Shown one piece after another: positions 43,728 through 52,949 of a DNA stretch of 64,000 nt. The DNA is from Candidatus Korobacter versatilis (GTDB lineage Bacteria > Acidobacteriota > Terriglobia > Terriglobales > Acidobacteriaceae). The stretch covers positions 310,001-374,000 of the forward strand of contig JACPNR010000006.1 of NCBI GenBank assembly GCA_016185395.1, in the 5' to 3' direction. The notes under the pieces are model-generated. The model ran no database searches, was not told the DNA's origin, and saw only the letters and a program-made list of their open reading frames with translations. The position numbers and the translations under genes were made by a program. Each line of letters starts with the position of its first letter. Position 1 is the stretch's first letter.

Positions 43728-44990
43728 GTGAAAAGGTTCATACAGATCGGGGCCGTAGTGGTACTGGGGAGCGTACTCGGTTCGGCATGCGTCCTCGCCG
43801 ACGTCCGTGGTGACGTTGGTCGCGGAGACGTCGGCGCGAGCGGCGAGACGCCCGCGGGCAGTTCGTCGAGCGTCTATCGCCAGGGCAACACCTGGGTGCA
43901 GGAGATCAAGGGCACGCTCGGCAACGCGAAGGTCATCAAGGTCTCGACCGACGCAGGGTCGGTGCGCGTGACGGGGTCGGACCGCGGCGACATCGCGTAC
44001 ACGCTGCGCAAGAAGGTCTATAGCGGGACGGAAGAGACGGCGCGGAAGCGCTTCGAGCAATTCAAGATCAGCGCCTGGACGGTGGGCGAGACGGCGACGT
44101 TCCGGGGTTCGTGCGAATCGCAGAACGGGCGGACGTCCGCGGACTTCGACATCCAGGCGCCGCGGAGCGTGACGGTGGTGTACGTGCGCACCGACGGCGG
44201 TGGCGTGGCGGTGAGCAACATCGCGGGACGCGCCGATCTGCAGACCGAGGGCGGCTCCATCGAGATGGACAAGATCGGCAGCTCCATCGTTGCGGAGACT
44301 TCGGGCGGTCCGATCAATGTTGGTTCGGCGGGCGCGGACGTGAAGGTCGATACCTCGGGTGGCTCGATCACCATCCGGAGCGCGAACGGGATGGTGCGGG
44401 CGGACACATCGGGCGGGTCGATCGAGGTGGGCACCATCAAGGCGGCGGCCATCCTGAACACGGCGGGCGGGTCGATCCGCGCGCAGGAGATCGGCGGGAA
44501 CCTGGAAGCGGAGACGGCGGGCGGGAACCTGGACATCGGCGACGTGTGGGGCACGGCGAAGCTATCGACGGCGGGCGGGTCGATCCGGCTGAACTCGGCG
44601 AGCGGACGCGTGGATGCGGACTCGGCGGGCGGGTCGATCCGGCTGATGCAACTGAAGGCGGGGGCGCGCGCGCAGACGGCAGCGGGGTCCATCTACGTGG
44701 AGTTCATCGGGCCACGCAGCGCGTTCAGCGAATCGCGCCTGGAGACGACGGCGGGTGACATTATCGTGATGCTGCCGTCCAACCTGGGAGTGAACGTTCG
44801 CGCGGGGATCGAGATGGCGACGGGGCACCGGATCCGCAGTGACTTCGCCGAACTGAAGATCACGAGCGAGGGCGGAGAATATCCGGGCGGGCCGCGAGAG
44901 ATTTTTGCCGAGGGCGCGCTGAACGGCGGTGGGCCGCTGCTGAAGGCGCAGACGACCATCGGGAACATCGAATTCAGAAAAAGGAAGTAG
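43728..44990 (+). CDS. Exported DUF4097 beta-helix protein
   Basis: 420 residues. A signal peptide with a GSAC segment at its end (VLGSVLGSAC, possibly a lipobox) is followed by a DUF4097/DUF4098-type right-handed beta-helix. About ten turns of 17-20 residues carry the repeat (T/S)(S/A)GGSI, for example VDTSGGSITIRSANG, VRADTSGGSIEVG, LNTAGGSIRAQE. Such proteins are thought to be adhesin- or scaffold-like; no enzyme motif is seen. The start is GTG with GAGAGAAAGG upstream. It is the third gene of the sigma operon, 51 bp after the anti-sigma gene. Confidence 0.87.
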   Translation: MKRFIQIGAVVVLGSVLGSACVLADVRGDVGRGDVGASGETPAGSSSSVYRQGNTWVQEIKGTLGNAKVIKVSTDAGSVRVTGSDRGDIAYTLRKKVYSGTEETARKRFEQFKISAWTVGETATFRGSCESQNGRTSADFDIQAPRSVTVVYVRTDGGGVAVSNIAGRADLQTEGGSIEMDKIGSSIVAETSGGPINVGSAGADVKVDTSGGSITIRSANGMVRADTSGGSIEVGTIKAAAILNTAGGSIRAQEIGGNLEAETAGGNLDIGDVWGTAKLSTAGGSIRLNSASGRVDADSAGGSIRLMQLKAGARAQTAAGSIYVEFIGPRSAFSESRLETTAGDIIVMLPSNLGVNVRAGIEMATGHRIRSDFAELKITSEGGEYPGGPREIFAEGALNGGGPLLKAQTTIGNIEFRKRK

Positions 44991-45000
44991 GAGAAGCGAG

Positions 45001-46062
45001 ATGCGCAGTATCCAGAGGATGTTGGCGGGATTGGTGGTGCTGGTGGCGATGACGCCGGGGGCGTGGGCGGGCGAGCGCACGTCGTACCTGGGCGTGGACG
45101 TGGAAGACGTGTCGAAGGACCGCGTGCAGGCGCTGAAGCTGAAGGCGGAGAGCGGCGTGGAGATCACGATGGTCGATGGCGACGCGCCCGCGGGCAAGGC
45201 CGGCCTGAAGGAGCACGACGTCATCCTGCAGTTCAACGGCGGCCCGGTGGATTCGGTCGAGCAACTGCGCCGCATGATCCGGGAAACGCCTCCGGGACGC
45301 ACGGTCGCGCTCGCCATCAGCCGCGACGGCAACGCGCAGACGGTGAATGTGACGCTGGCGGCGCGCAGCGACGTTTATAAGGTCGTGGCGCCGAAGGCGT
45401 GGGTGGTGCCTCCGGTGCCGCCGGTACCGCCGGCGCCGCGGATCCAGATCGACATTCCGGAGATCTACGCCGTCCAGGGCAGCCGCGTGGGAGTGATGGT
45501 GGAGTCGCTGACGCCGCAACTGGGCGAGTATTTCGGCGCGAAGAACGGTGAAGGACTGCTCATCCGCTCGGTGGAGAAGGGCTCGCCGGCGGAAGCGGCA
45601 GGGCTCAGGGCCGGCGACGTGATCGTGAGCGTCGACGGACAGCGGGTGTCCGACCGCAGCGACTGGCGCAGCGTGCTGCGCAACAAGACGGGCAAGGTGC
45701 CGGTGGGCATTTTGCGGGAAAAGCGGGCGCAGACGGTCACACTCAATCTTCCTGAGCGGAAACAATCGTCGCGCAGGCGGACCATCGTGATCCCCGACGA
45801 GATGGAACTCGACATCGACGAGATCGCCGCCATGGCGCCGGAGGTCGTGGACCTGGCCATGATGAAAGCGCAGCTCGAGCTGGAGAAGAGCGGCGCGGAA
45901 GTGAAGAAGTCGATGTCGAAAGCGAAGCAGCAGATGAAGGAAGAGATGCAGCGCCAGAAGGAAGAGCTGAAGCGCCGGCAGAAGGAAATGAAAGAGCAGG
46001 AGAAAGAGATGCTCAACCAAAGCATCACGATCACGACGGACGGCGACGACGAGAGCGAGTAG
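45001..46062 (+). CDS. Exported protein with two PDZ domains and C-terminal coiled coil
   Basis: 353 residues. A signal peptide covers 1-23 (PGAWA). The first PDZ lies at about 27-120 (YLGVDVEDV; PAGKAGLKEHDVILQFNGGPV), the second at about 160-255 (GVMVESLTPQLGEYFG; GSPAEAAGLRAGDVIVSVDGQ). A proline/valine linker separates them. The last 75 residues are a charged coiled coil. There is no protease domain, so it may present or sort envelope proteins for degradation, like the PDZ part of DegP/DegS; that is inference from context (fourth gene of an RpoE-type operon). GGAG precedes the ATG, 10 bp after the DUF4097 stop. Confidence 0.87.
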   Translation: MRSIQRMLAGLVVLVAMTPGAWAGERTSYLGVDVEDVSKDRVQALKLKAESGVEITMVDGDAPAGKAGLKEHDVILQFNGGPVDSVEQLRRMIRETPPGRTVALAISRDGNAQTVNVTLAARSDVYKVVAPKAWVVPPVPPVPPAPRIQIDIPEIYAVQGSRVGVMVESLTPQLGEYFGAKNGEGLLIRSVEKGSPAEAAGLRAGDVIVSVDGQRVSDRSDWRSVLRNKTGKVPVGILREKRAQTVTLNLPERKQSSRRRTIVIPDEMELDIDEIAAMAPEVVDLAMMKAQLELEKSGAEVKKSMSKAKQQMKEEMQRQKEELKRRQKEMKEQEKEMLNQSITITTDGDDESE

Positions 46063-46082
46063 GTGCGGGAGCGCTGTGAGCG

Positions 46083-46108
46083 AGGCCGGCAAAGCGCCGG
46101 CCTTTCCT
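46083..46108 (+). terminator. Terminator of the sigma-factor operon
   Basis: An 8-bp stem AGGCCGGC / GCCGGCCT with an AAAGC loop, followed by TTCCTATT, 20 bp after the PDZ gene. Confidence 0.75.
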
Positions 46109-46130
46109 ATTGCGATTCCCGTAGCAGAAT

Positions 46131-46196
46131 AGTGGTTAGTAGCCAGGAGTCAGGAGATAGCGCGCTGCCTCCTAACTACTATCTCCTAACCCCTAA

Positions 46197-46203
<7 letters not shown>
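46131..46203. repeat. Inverted word repeat, word TAGTTAGGAG
   Basis: The left arm AGTGGTTAGTAGCCAGGAG plus TCAGGAGATAG pairs with the right arm CCTCCTAACTACTATCTCC plus TAACCCCTAACTACTGG. It lies between convergent genes, and its right end overlaps the last codons of fabF. Confidence 0.85.
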
Positions 46204-47438
<1,235 letters not shown>

Positions 47439-47441
47439 AAG

Positions 47442-47684
47442 TTACTTCCCCTTAGCGTGCTTGTCGATGTAATCGACCGCGTCTTTCACGGTGCGGATCT
47501 TTTCGGCGTCCTCATCGGGGATCTCGATGTCGAACGCCTCTTCAAAGGCCATGACCAGCTCGACGGTGTCGAGGGAATCAGCGCCCAGGTCGTCCACGAA
47601 CGAGGCGCTGGGCGTGACTTCACCTTCGTCCACGCCCAACTGCTCGACGATGATCTGTTTTACTTTCTCTTCAACGGCTGCCAT
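47442..47684 (-). CDS. acpP: Acyl carrier protein
   Basis: 80 residues. The 4'-phosphopantetheine attachment serine is S37 in [20 protein letters not shown] (quoted as [15 protein letters not shown]). Acidic composition and length are typical. AGGAG precedes the ATG at 47684. First gene of the acpP-fabF pair; divergent from the phosphoribosyltransferase gene, so the 234-bp gap 47685-47918 must hold both promoters, though none is clear. Confidence 0.98.
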   Translation of the reverse strand: MAAVEEKVKQIIVEQLGVDEGEVTPSASFVDDLGADSLDTVELVMAFEEAFDIEIPDEDAEKIRTVKDAVDYIDKHAKGK

Positions 47685-47918
47685 GAAACGGTTTCTCCTC
47701 GCGTGTGGCGTTGATCGCGTACTGCGGGAACCCGATGCACCGGGATGGGACTGTACCACCCGCGCTTGCAGGCATTCGGCAGCCACGCAGGCGGCCGCGC
47801 CAAGCGCGACGGAACCCCTCATGCTAAATGCTGGCCGTGGAAACGGTCAAACCACCGAACAGCATCTTCTCCGTAGGCAAAACGCCGGGCCCGGCGCATC
47901 CTAACCCGAGGGAGGCGG

Positions 47919-48569
47919 ATGATGTTTCGCGACCGCAGCGAGGGTGGGCGCGCGCTGGCAGGGCTGCTGGCGCGGTACGCGGGACGCGCCGGCGTGATCG
48001 TCCTGGCATTGCCGCGCGGGGGCGTGCCGGTGGGTTACGAGGTGGCGCGGGCGCTGGGCGTGCCGCTGGACGTGTTCGTGGTGCGCAAGCTCGGAGCGCC
48101 AGGACAGCCGGAGCTGGCCATCGGCGCCATCGCTTCCGGCGGGGTACGCGTGCTGGATGCGGAGCTGGTGCGCGCGCTGGCGATAACCCCCGAGACCATC
48201 GAGGCGATAGCGGGGCGCGAAGAAGAGGAGTTGCAGCGGCGCGAGCGGCTGTATCGCGGCGAGCGGAAGCCGCGGGAGCTGGGCGGCGAGACGGTCATCC
48301 TGGTGGACGACGGACTGGCGACCGGCGCGAGCATGCGCAGCGCGGTGGCGGCGGTGCGCCAGCAAGGGCCGGCGAAGGTGGTGGTGGCGGTGCCGGTCGC
48401 GGCGGCGCAAGTCTGCACTGCGTTCCAGCAGATCGCCGACGAAGTGGTGTGCGCGGCGACGCCAACGCCGTTTTACGCGGTGGGCCAGTGGTACGCGGTC
48501 TTCGACCAGACCGACGACGACGAGGTGCGCCGGCTGCTGGCTGGGGCTGCCGCGCTGTTCCCCGGCTGA
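47919..48569 (+). CDS. Phosphoribosyltransferase family protein
   Basis: 216 residues. A type I PRTase fold with the PRPP-binding loop VILVDDGLATGASM at about 126-139 and the N-terminal ALPRGGVPVGYEVA segment. The LALPRGGVPV motif marks the family of stand-alone PRTases often found beside hydrolases or universal stress proteins; the base or substrate is not known. GGAGG lies close before the ATG at 47919 (another ATG follows at 47922). Confidence 0.88.
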   Translation: MMFRDRSEGGRALAGLLARYAGRAGVIVLALPRGGVPVGYEVARALGVPLDVFVVRKLGAPGQPELAIGAIASGGVRVLDAELVRALAITPETIEAIAGREEEELQRRERLYRGERKPRELGGETVILVDDGLATGASMRSAVAAVRQQGPAKVVVAVPVAAAQVCTAFQQIADEVVCAATPTPFYAVGQWYAVFDQTDDDEVRRLLAGAAALFPG

Positions 48570-48605
48570 TAACGGTCACGGCAACACGAGGGGACAGATT
48601 TATCG

Positions 48606-48611
48606 TAGAAT
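48606..48611 (+). promoter_or_regulatory. -10 hexamer of a likely leaderless mRNA
   Basis: TAGAAT, 8 nt before the ATG at 48620; no Shine-Dalgarno. Confidence 0.45.
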
Positions 48612-48619
48612 GTCCCGCG

Positions 48620-48934
48620 ATGATGATGAAGCCGATCAAGGGTGGGCGTTCGATGCCATCCGTAAAGAGCCACAAGCAGACCACGACCCACGAAACGATG
48701 GGAGTGGAAGAGATCCGCCTGATCGCCGACCTGCGCATCATGCACTCGAAGGTGGACGAGCTCTACCAGATCTCGAAGATACTGCGCTCGCGGCACGACG
48801 AGCGCGCGGTGAACCAATACGCCGACCACGCCGTGCTGGCCGAGGACATCCGCAAAGTCGACGAGCTGTATCTTTGGTTCATCCAACTGCGGGAAGAGTC
48901 CGAACGCACGCGCAAGCGCGCCAACGGGCGGTAG
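48620..48934 (+). CDS. Small helical protein of unknown function
   Basis: 104 residues. After about 25 basic residues the chain is two or three amphipathic helices (EEIRLIADLRIMHSKVDELYQ; EDIRKVDELYLWFIQLREE) with a DELY motif in each, suggesting an internal duplication. No signal peptide and no known domain. The start is chosen because TAGAAT lies 8 nt before the triple ATG at 48620; an ATG at 48653 would remove the basic N-terminus. Confidence 0.7.
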   Translation: MMMKPIKGGRSMPSVKSHKQTTTHETMGVEEIRLIADLRIMHSKVDELYQISKILRSRHDERAVNQYADHAVLAEDIRKVDELYLWFIQLREESERTRKRANGR

Positions 48935-49033
48935 GCTGCCGGCACTTCCGGCTTAGGCGATCGCCGCCATCAAAAAAGCTGAGACGGAACGGTTCCATCC
49001 GAACTCTGTTCGCTATGGAACATATGGCGAGCT

Positions 49034-49165
49034 ATGGTCTGTTTACTTAGCACCAACGAGACCATGGGGTGTAATCCTTGCCGGCCGGTGAGAGTCTCCG
49101 GCGGCTAAGTGCTTGATATCCCACGCCGTGGATTGGCCTGCGGCTTGCACTGTCCAGGGCAACGC
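49034..49165 (+). other. Structured leader before a small ORF
   Basis: Hairpin ATGGTCT (49034-49040) / AGACCAT (49059-49065), then GCCGG (49080-49084) / CCGGC (49098-49102), then CCACGCCGTGG near 49120. It lies in the 247-bp gap before the 52-residue ORF. No riboswitch class is recognised; it may be a regulated leader or an unassigned RNA. Confidence 0.3.
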
Positions 49166-49181
49166 AAGGAGACCCTCGACG

Positions 49182-49340
49182 ATGAGCACCAGACCCAGGT
49201 TGAAGCGCGAGAGAATAGACGCCGAGACGAACCATGCCGACAAGGGATTCGAGGAAGTGGCGGAACGCATCTTTCGCGACGACTCGCCGGCGGAGCCGCT
49301 GTTCGCCATCCTGGGCGAGCCCAGCGAAGAAGTGGCATGA
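49182..49340 (+). CDS. 52-residue acidic small protein
   Basis: The ORF has AAGGAG about 10 nt before its ATG, which supports translation. The protein is hydrophilic and helical (NHADKGFEEVAERIFRDDSPAEPLF). No domain recognised. It converges with the PilZ gene, 38 bp away. Confidence 0.55.
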   Translation: MSTRPRLKRERIDAETNHADKGFEEVAERIFRDDSPAEPLFAILGEPSEEVA

Positions 49341-49378
49341 GCGGCCCGGGCGCGACGCCGCCCCATTTCCATTGATGT

Positions 49379-49744
49379 TCATACCTTCGCGAGGAAGAGG
49401 CAGGCTGCGGTGATGAGCGTGCGCTGTTCACGGCTGAGGGCCATGAACTGGAAGCCGTAGCGATAGGCGTTGCGATTCCGCACGGTGGCGGTGGCGCGCA
49501 CGGGCCGCAACAAGGGCGAGCCGCTGATCTCGATGGTCAGCCCTTCGCCCACGGTGAGGTCACCGATGAGGGTGGCGCCCACGCCGCCTTCACTGACGTC
49601 GTCCAGGTGGCCGCGCATGGCGCGCTCCGCGCCCAGGCGAAAGACCTCGAGCTTCATGTCCGCACGGAAGCGCGGGAACTGGCGTTTTTCCTTCGCGTCG
49701 CGCGCGAAGATGGACTCGACCTTCATCTCGGGAGGGTCTTCCAT
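49379..49744 (-). CDS. PilZ-domain protein
   Basis: 121 residues, a single PilZ domain. The c-di-GMP-binding signature is present: RQFPRFRADM (R-x3-R) at about residues 21-26 and DDVSEGGVGATL, a D-x-S-x-x-G match. It is likely a stand-alone cyclic-di-GMP receptor; target unknown. Confidence 0.88.
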   Translation of the reverse strand: MEDPPEMKVESIFARDAKEKRQFPRFRADMKLEVFRLGAERAMRGHLDDVSEGGVGATLIGDLTVGEGLTIEISGSPLLRPVRATATVRNRNAYRYGFQFMALSREQRTLITAACLFLAKV

Positions 49745-49768
49745 AGCCAGACCGCCTGCCAGCGTCTC

Positions 49769-49911
49769 AACGTTTCATGTACTCGGCTTTGTTTCGAGGG
49801 CCAGGCAGCAAGCTGCCACGCCCTCGCGACGGGCTCGCGCTCGGCTCCCTTCGTAAACCATGCTCGCTCCGCGCGCACCCACCGGTCGCGAAACTACCGC
49901 TTCATGTACTC
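49769..49911. repeat. Short direct repeat flanking about 110 bp after the amidohydrolase gene
   Basis: On the minus strand the gene ends in GAGTACATGAAGCGGTAG (EYMKR, stop). After about 110 bp of repeat-like DNA with a GGCAGC/GCTGCC palindrome, GAGTACATGAAACGTTGAG (again EYMKR, stop) follows. The two ends match at about 14 of 18 positions, as if DNA had been inserted with duplication of the gene end, or the end of a lost paralogue remained. Confidence 0.5.
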
Positions 49912-51375
49912 GTCCCGGAGGCGAGTCTGGCGCGATTCCAGCGGGACCTCGCGGCCGGCGATGAAGACGTGCTTCACGTCGCTCTTCACATCCAGCGGGT
50001 CGCCGTTGGCGACGACGACGTTCGCGACCTTGCCGGGATCGAGCGAGCCGAGCTGATCGGCCACGCCCCAGATCTCCGCCGGACTGAGCGTGACGGCGCG
50101 CATGGCTTCGTCCCATGGCAGCCCGAAGGCGACGGCGTAACCGGCTTCATAGGGCAGGTTGCGCGGCTGGATGGTGGTGTAGTCGTCGTAGCTGGCGAAG
50201 GCGACCTTCACGCCGCGCGCGTGCAACTGCGCCGGCAGGCTGTAGACGGCGTCGTAACGCTCGTCTTCCTTGGGCTGCTCGTAGATGGGGCCGACGATGA
50301 CGGGCACCTTCGCCGCGGCGATCTGGTCGAGCGTGATCTGCGCGTGCGTTAGGCCTTTGAGGACCACGCGCAACTTGAACTCCCTGGCCAAGCCGAGCGC
50401 GGTGTAGAGGTCAGTGGGCTCCTGCACCTCCACGATGACGGGGCGACGGCCTTCCAAGTATGGCAGCAACGCTTCGAGCTTCAGGTCGCGCTTGGGCGCC
50501 GACTTCTTGCCTTCTTCTTTCTTGTCCTTGTCTTTGCTGTCGGCAGACTTCGCGTCCGCAGGCTTGGACGCGCCTTTGTTGTAGTCGTCCCACTTCTGTT
50601 TGTAGTCGAGCGCGTCGATGAACGCCTGGCGGAGTTGCGCGGCCAGGCCCATGCGCGTGGAGGGGAAGCGCGCCTCACCGCCGCGCCGCCCGCCGCGCCG
50701 GCGCTGCTCGCCGGTGAGGTTGAGGGGCATGGCGATGTCTTTCACCATCAGCATCTCTTCGCCGCTCGGTCCCCAGAGCTGGATGAGCGAGTCCTGGCCG
50801 GGGAGGGTGTCCTCGGAGGTGGGCGCGACGATGGCGTTGGTGATGCCGTTCATGCGCGAGATGGGGATGTGCTCGGTCTCGGCGTGGAACGCGTCGTAGA
50901 CGTGCATGTGCGGCATGATCTCGTCGGAGATCTCGACCGTATCGTTGGTCATGTCGACGGCCTGGATCTCGGTGAGTCCGAGACGCGTCTCGGAATCGAA
51001 GAGGCCGGGATAGACCCACATGCCGGTGGCGTCGATGACCCTGGCGCCCTTGGGGATGGCGGTGCCTGCGGCGCCGACAGCGGTGAGCTTGCCGCCTTCC
51101 ATCACGACCACGCCGTTCTCGATGATGCCGTGCGAGACGGTCACGACCTTGCCGCCTTTGATGGCGACGAGCGGGGCGGGCGGCAGCGGCGTGGGCGCCG
51201 GCGCAGCCGCGGGCTTCTTGCTCGCCGGCTTCGGCGCCTTTTGCGCGAAAGCGGGCGAAAGTAGCAATGCCACCGCGAGCGCCGCCCCTAAAGGGGCCCG
51301 GAAAAGATCAAGGGCAGCGTGACGGCGCGGCTGAAGCCGCGCCCCTCCGAAAGACAATGTCTTAGGCGTGCGCAT
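49894..51375 (-). CDS. Amidohydrolase-family protein lacking the metal-binding motif
   Basis: 493 residues. The amidohydrolase fold is clear: VAIKGGKVVTVSHGIIENG at the start of the mature part, GARVIDATGMWVYPGLFDSE, and the C-terminal LGSLDPGKVANVVVANGDPLDV. Where active members have D-x-H-x-H, this protein has DSETRLG, and the later His ligands of its paralogue are also missing, so it is probably not a conventional metal hydrolase. Its ATG overlaps the paralogue's stop codon (TAATG), so translation is coupled. The N-terminus is unusual: repeat-derived residues (about 9-30) precede the hydrophobic signal segment. Confidence 0.85.
   Translation of the reverse strand: MRTPKTLSFGGARLQPRRHAALDLFRAPLGAALAVALLLSPAFAQKAPKPASKKPAAAPAPTPLPPAPLVAIKGGKVVTVSHGIIENGVVVMEGGKLTAVGAAGTAIPKGARVIDATGMWVYPGLFDSETRLGLTEIQAVDMTNDTVEISDEIMPHMHVYDAFHAETEHIPISRMNGITNAIVAPTSEDTLPGQDSLIQLWGPSGEEMLMVKDIAMPLNLTGEQRRRGGRRGGEARFPSTRMGLAAQLRQAFIDALDYKQKWDDYNKGASKPADAKSADSKDKDKKEEGKKSAPKRDLKLEALLPYLEGRRPVIVEVQEPTDLYTALGLAREFKLRVVLKGLTHAQITLDQIAAAKVPVIVGPIYEQPKEDERYDAVYSLPAQLHARGVKVAFASYDDYTTIQPRNLPYEAGYAVAFGLPWDEAMRAVTLSPAEIWGVADQLGSLDPGKVANVVVANGDPLDVKSDVKHVFIAGREVPLESRQTRLRDEYMKR
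51281..51346. repeat. Repeat family A fragment and a GCGCGGC palindrome inside a coding sequence
   Basis: GCCGCCCCTAAAGGGGC matches the first palindrome of family A (2749 and 41531). It is followed by GGCGCGGCTGAAGCCGCGCC. Both lie within codons 9-32 of the amidohydrolase gene, in frame, before its signal-peptide core. Confidence 0.7.
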
Positions 51376-52829
51376 TATTTTCCCTCCGTGTAGAACGGCA
51401 TGCCGTAGCCGGGCAGGCCGCGGTCGAAGTAGATGTCGCCATCGATGAGCACCTTGTCGGCGAGCGCGTAGCTGGAGAGCGGATAACTGTTCCAGATGGT
51501 GACGTCGGCGTCTTTGCCCACGTCGAGCGAGCCGACCTTGTCGTCCACGCCGATGATCCACGCGGGATTGATGGTGATCATCTTCATGGCTTCGTCTTCG
51601 CTCACGCCGCCGTAGCGGACGATCTTGCCGGCTTCCTGGTTGAGCCGGCGGGTGAGGTCCTCGGAATCGCTCTTGATGGCGACGCGCACGCCCTTCTTCA
51701 GCGAGATGACGGCGTTCCACGGGATGGCGTCCTCGGCCTCTACCTTGTAGCCATACCAGTCAGGCCAGGTCGCCATGGCGATGCCCTCGGCGGCGACTTT
51801 GCCGGCGACCTTGTAGATCTCGAGCGCGTGATGGAAGGCGCGGATCTTGTAGCCGAACTCTTTGGCGATGGCCATCTCGGTGAGGAACTCGTCGGCACGG
51901 TAGCAGTGGATCTGCACCAGGAACTTGCCGCGCAGCACGTTGGCCAGCGCTTCGAGCTTGAGGTCGCGCTTCGGCGACTTGGCGTCTTTCTCGCCCTTCT
52001 GGACCTTGGCGTTGTAGTCGTCCCAGTCGCGCATGTACTCCTTGGCTTCCTGGAGCGCGGCGCGCAAGACGGCGAAGTTGCCCATGCGGGTGGAGGGGAG
52101 CTGGTTGCGTCCGCCATAGACGCGCTTGGGGTTCTCGCCGCTGGCGAACTTGATGGACTGCGGCGCACCGGGGAAGAGCAGGTCGTCGCGGTCGAGGCCG
52201 TACTTGTGCTTGATGACGACGGCCTGGCCGCCGACCATGTTCGCGGAACCGTGCAGCAGCAGCGAGGTGGTCACGCCGCCGGCGAGCGCGGTGTAGATGT
52301 GCTTGTCGGTGTACTGGAAGGCGTCGAGCATGGCCATGTGGGGCGTGATGGGCGAGGTGGCCTCGTTCACGTCGTCGTCGAGCGCGATGTGCGAGTGCGA
52401 GTCGATGAGGCCGGGCGTGACCCACTTGCCGGTCGCGTCAATGACCTTGGCGGAGGCGGGCGCGTTGACCGTCTGGCCGACGGCCACGATCTTGCCGTCC
52501 TTGATGTAGAGCTGCCCGTTCTCGATGCGTCCGTGGGTGACGGTGAGCAGCGTGCCGCCCTTGATGACGACCTCGTTGTGGCCGGTGGGCTTCACCATGC
52601 GCTGCGGCGTGGATCGCGGCGAGTCGGCGGAGGCCGGCTGCGCCGTCCCCGGCTGTTGCTGGCCGGTCTGCTCGGGCGATTGCTGCGCCTGCGCGGGCTG
52701 GCCCGCGGGCATCGGCGTCGAAGGGTTCGAGGGCTGCGTCTGCGCGAGCGCGAAGGCCGCGAGTAGAAGGAAAAGAAGGACAACTAGCAGGCCGCGATAA
52801 CGCCCGAGCCCGCGCGGAATGTGTGGCAT
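51375..52829 (-). CDS. Amidohydrolase (imidazolonepropionase-like), exported
   Basis: 484 residues. A signal peptide covers about 1-29 (LLLAAFALAQ), followed by a Gln/Pro-rich linker. The metal-binding motif DSHSH is intact (PGLIDSHSHIALD). Further likely ligands are visible: His in VQIHCYRADE, His pair in IRAFHHALE and Asp in AIKSDSED. Family members hydrolyse amide or imide bonds in rings and dipeptides; the substrate is unknown. It is the first gene of a translationally coupled pair with the metal-free paralogue. Confidence 0.9.
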   Translation of the reverse strand: MPHIPRGLGRYRGLLVVLLFLLLAAFALAQTQPSNPSTPMPAGQPAQAQQSPEQTGQQQPGTAQPASADSPRSTPQRMVKPTGHNEVVIKGGTLLTVTHGRIENGQLYIKDGKIVAVGQTVNAPASAKVIDATGKWVTPGLIDSHSHIALDDDVNEATSPITPHMAMLDAFQYTDKHIYTALAGGVTTSLLLHGSANMVGGQAVVIKHKYGLDRDDLLFPGAPQSIKFASGENPKRVYGGRNQLPSTRMGNFAVLRAALQEAKEYMRDWDDYNAKVQKGEKDAKSPKRDLKLEALANVLRGKFLVQIHCYRADEFLTEMAIAKEFGYKIRAFHHALEIYKVAGKVAAEGIAMATWPDWYGYKVEAEDAIPWNAVISLKKGVRVAIKSDSEDLTRRLNQEAGKIVRYGGVSEDEAMKMITINPAWIIGVDDKVGSLDVGKDADVTIWNSYPLSSYALADKVLIDGDIYFDRGLPGYGMPFYTEGK

Positions 52830-52891
52830 GGGAGGTCCTCCAGAAGGGAACGGGTGATTCTAGGAGCGACTGGGCAGCGCGTCAACGCATG

Positions 52892-52947
52892 TTAGGCTTT
52901 TGGCGATCGGCTGTGGACTCTTGGCTAAGAGCTAACAGCCAATAGCC
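52892..52947. repeat. Inverted word repeat, word GGCTTTTGGC / GCTAAGAGC
   Basis: GGCTTTTGGCGATCGGCTG, then CTCTTGGCTAAGAGC and TAACAGCCAATAGCC. It is related to the word at 36464-36514. Unlike the others it lies between divergent genes, directly before the dtd start codon. Confidence 0.7.
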
Positions 52948-52949
52948 TT

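Noticed and set aside
51375-52829. The amidohydrolase pair as one split gene caused by a frameshift.
   Set aside because: Each protein covers the whole fold from N-terminal strand to C-terminal LGSLD segment, so these are two paralogues, not two halves.
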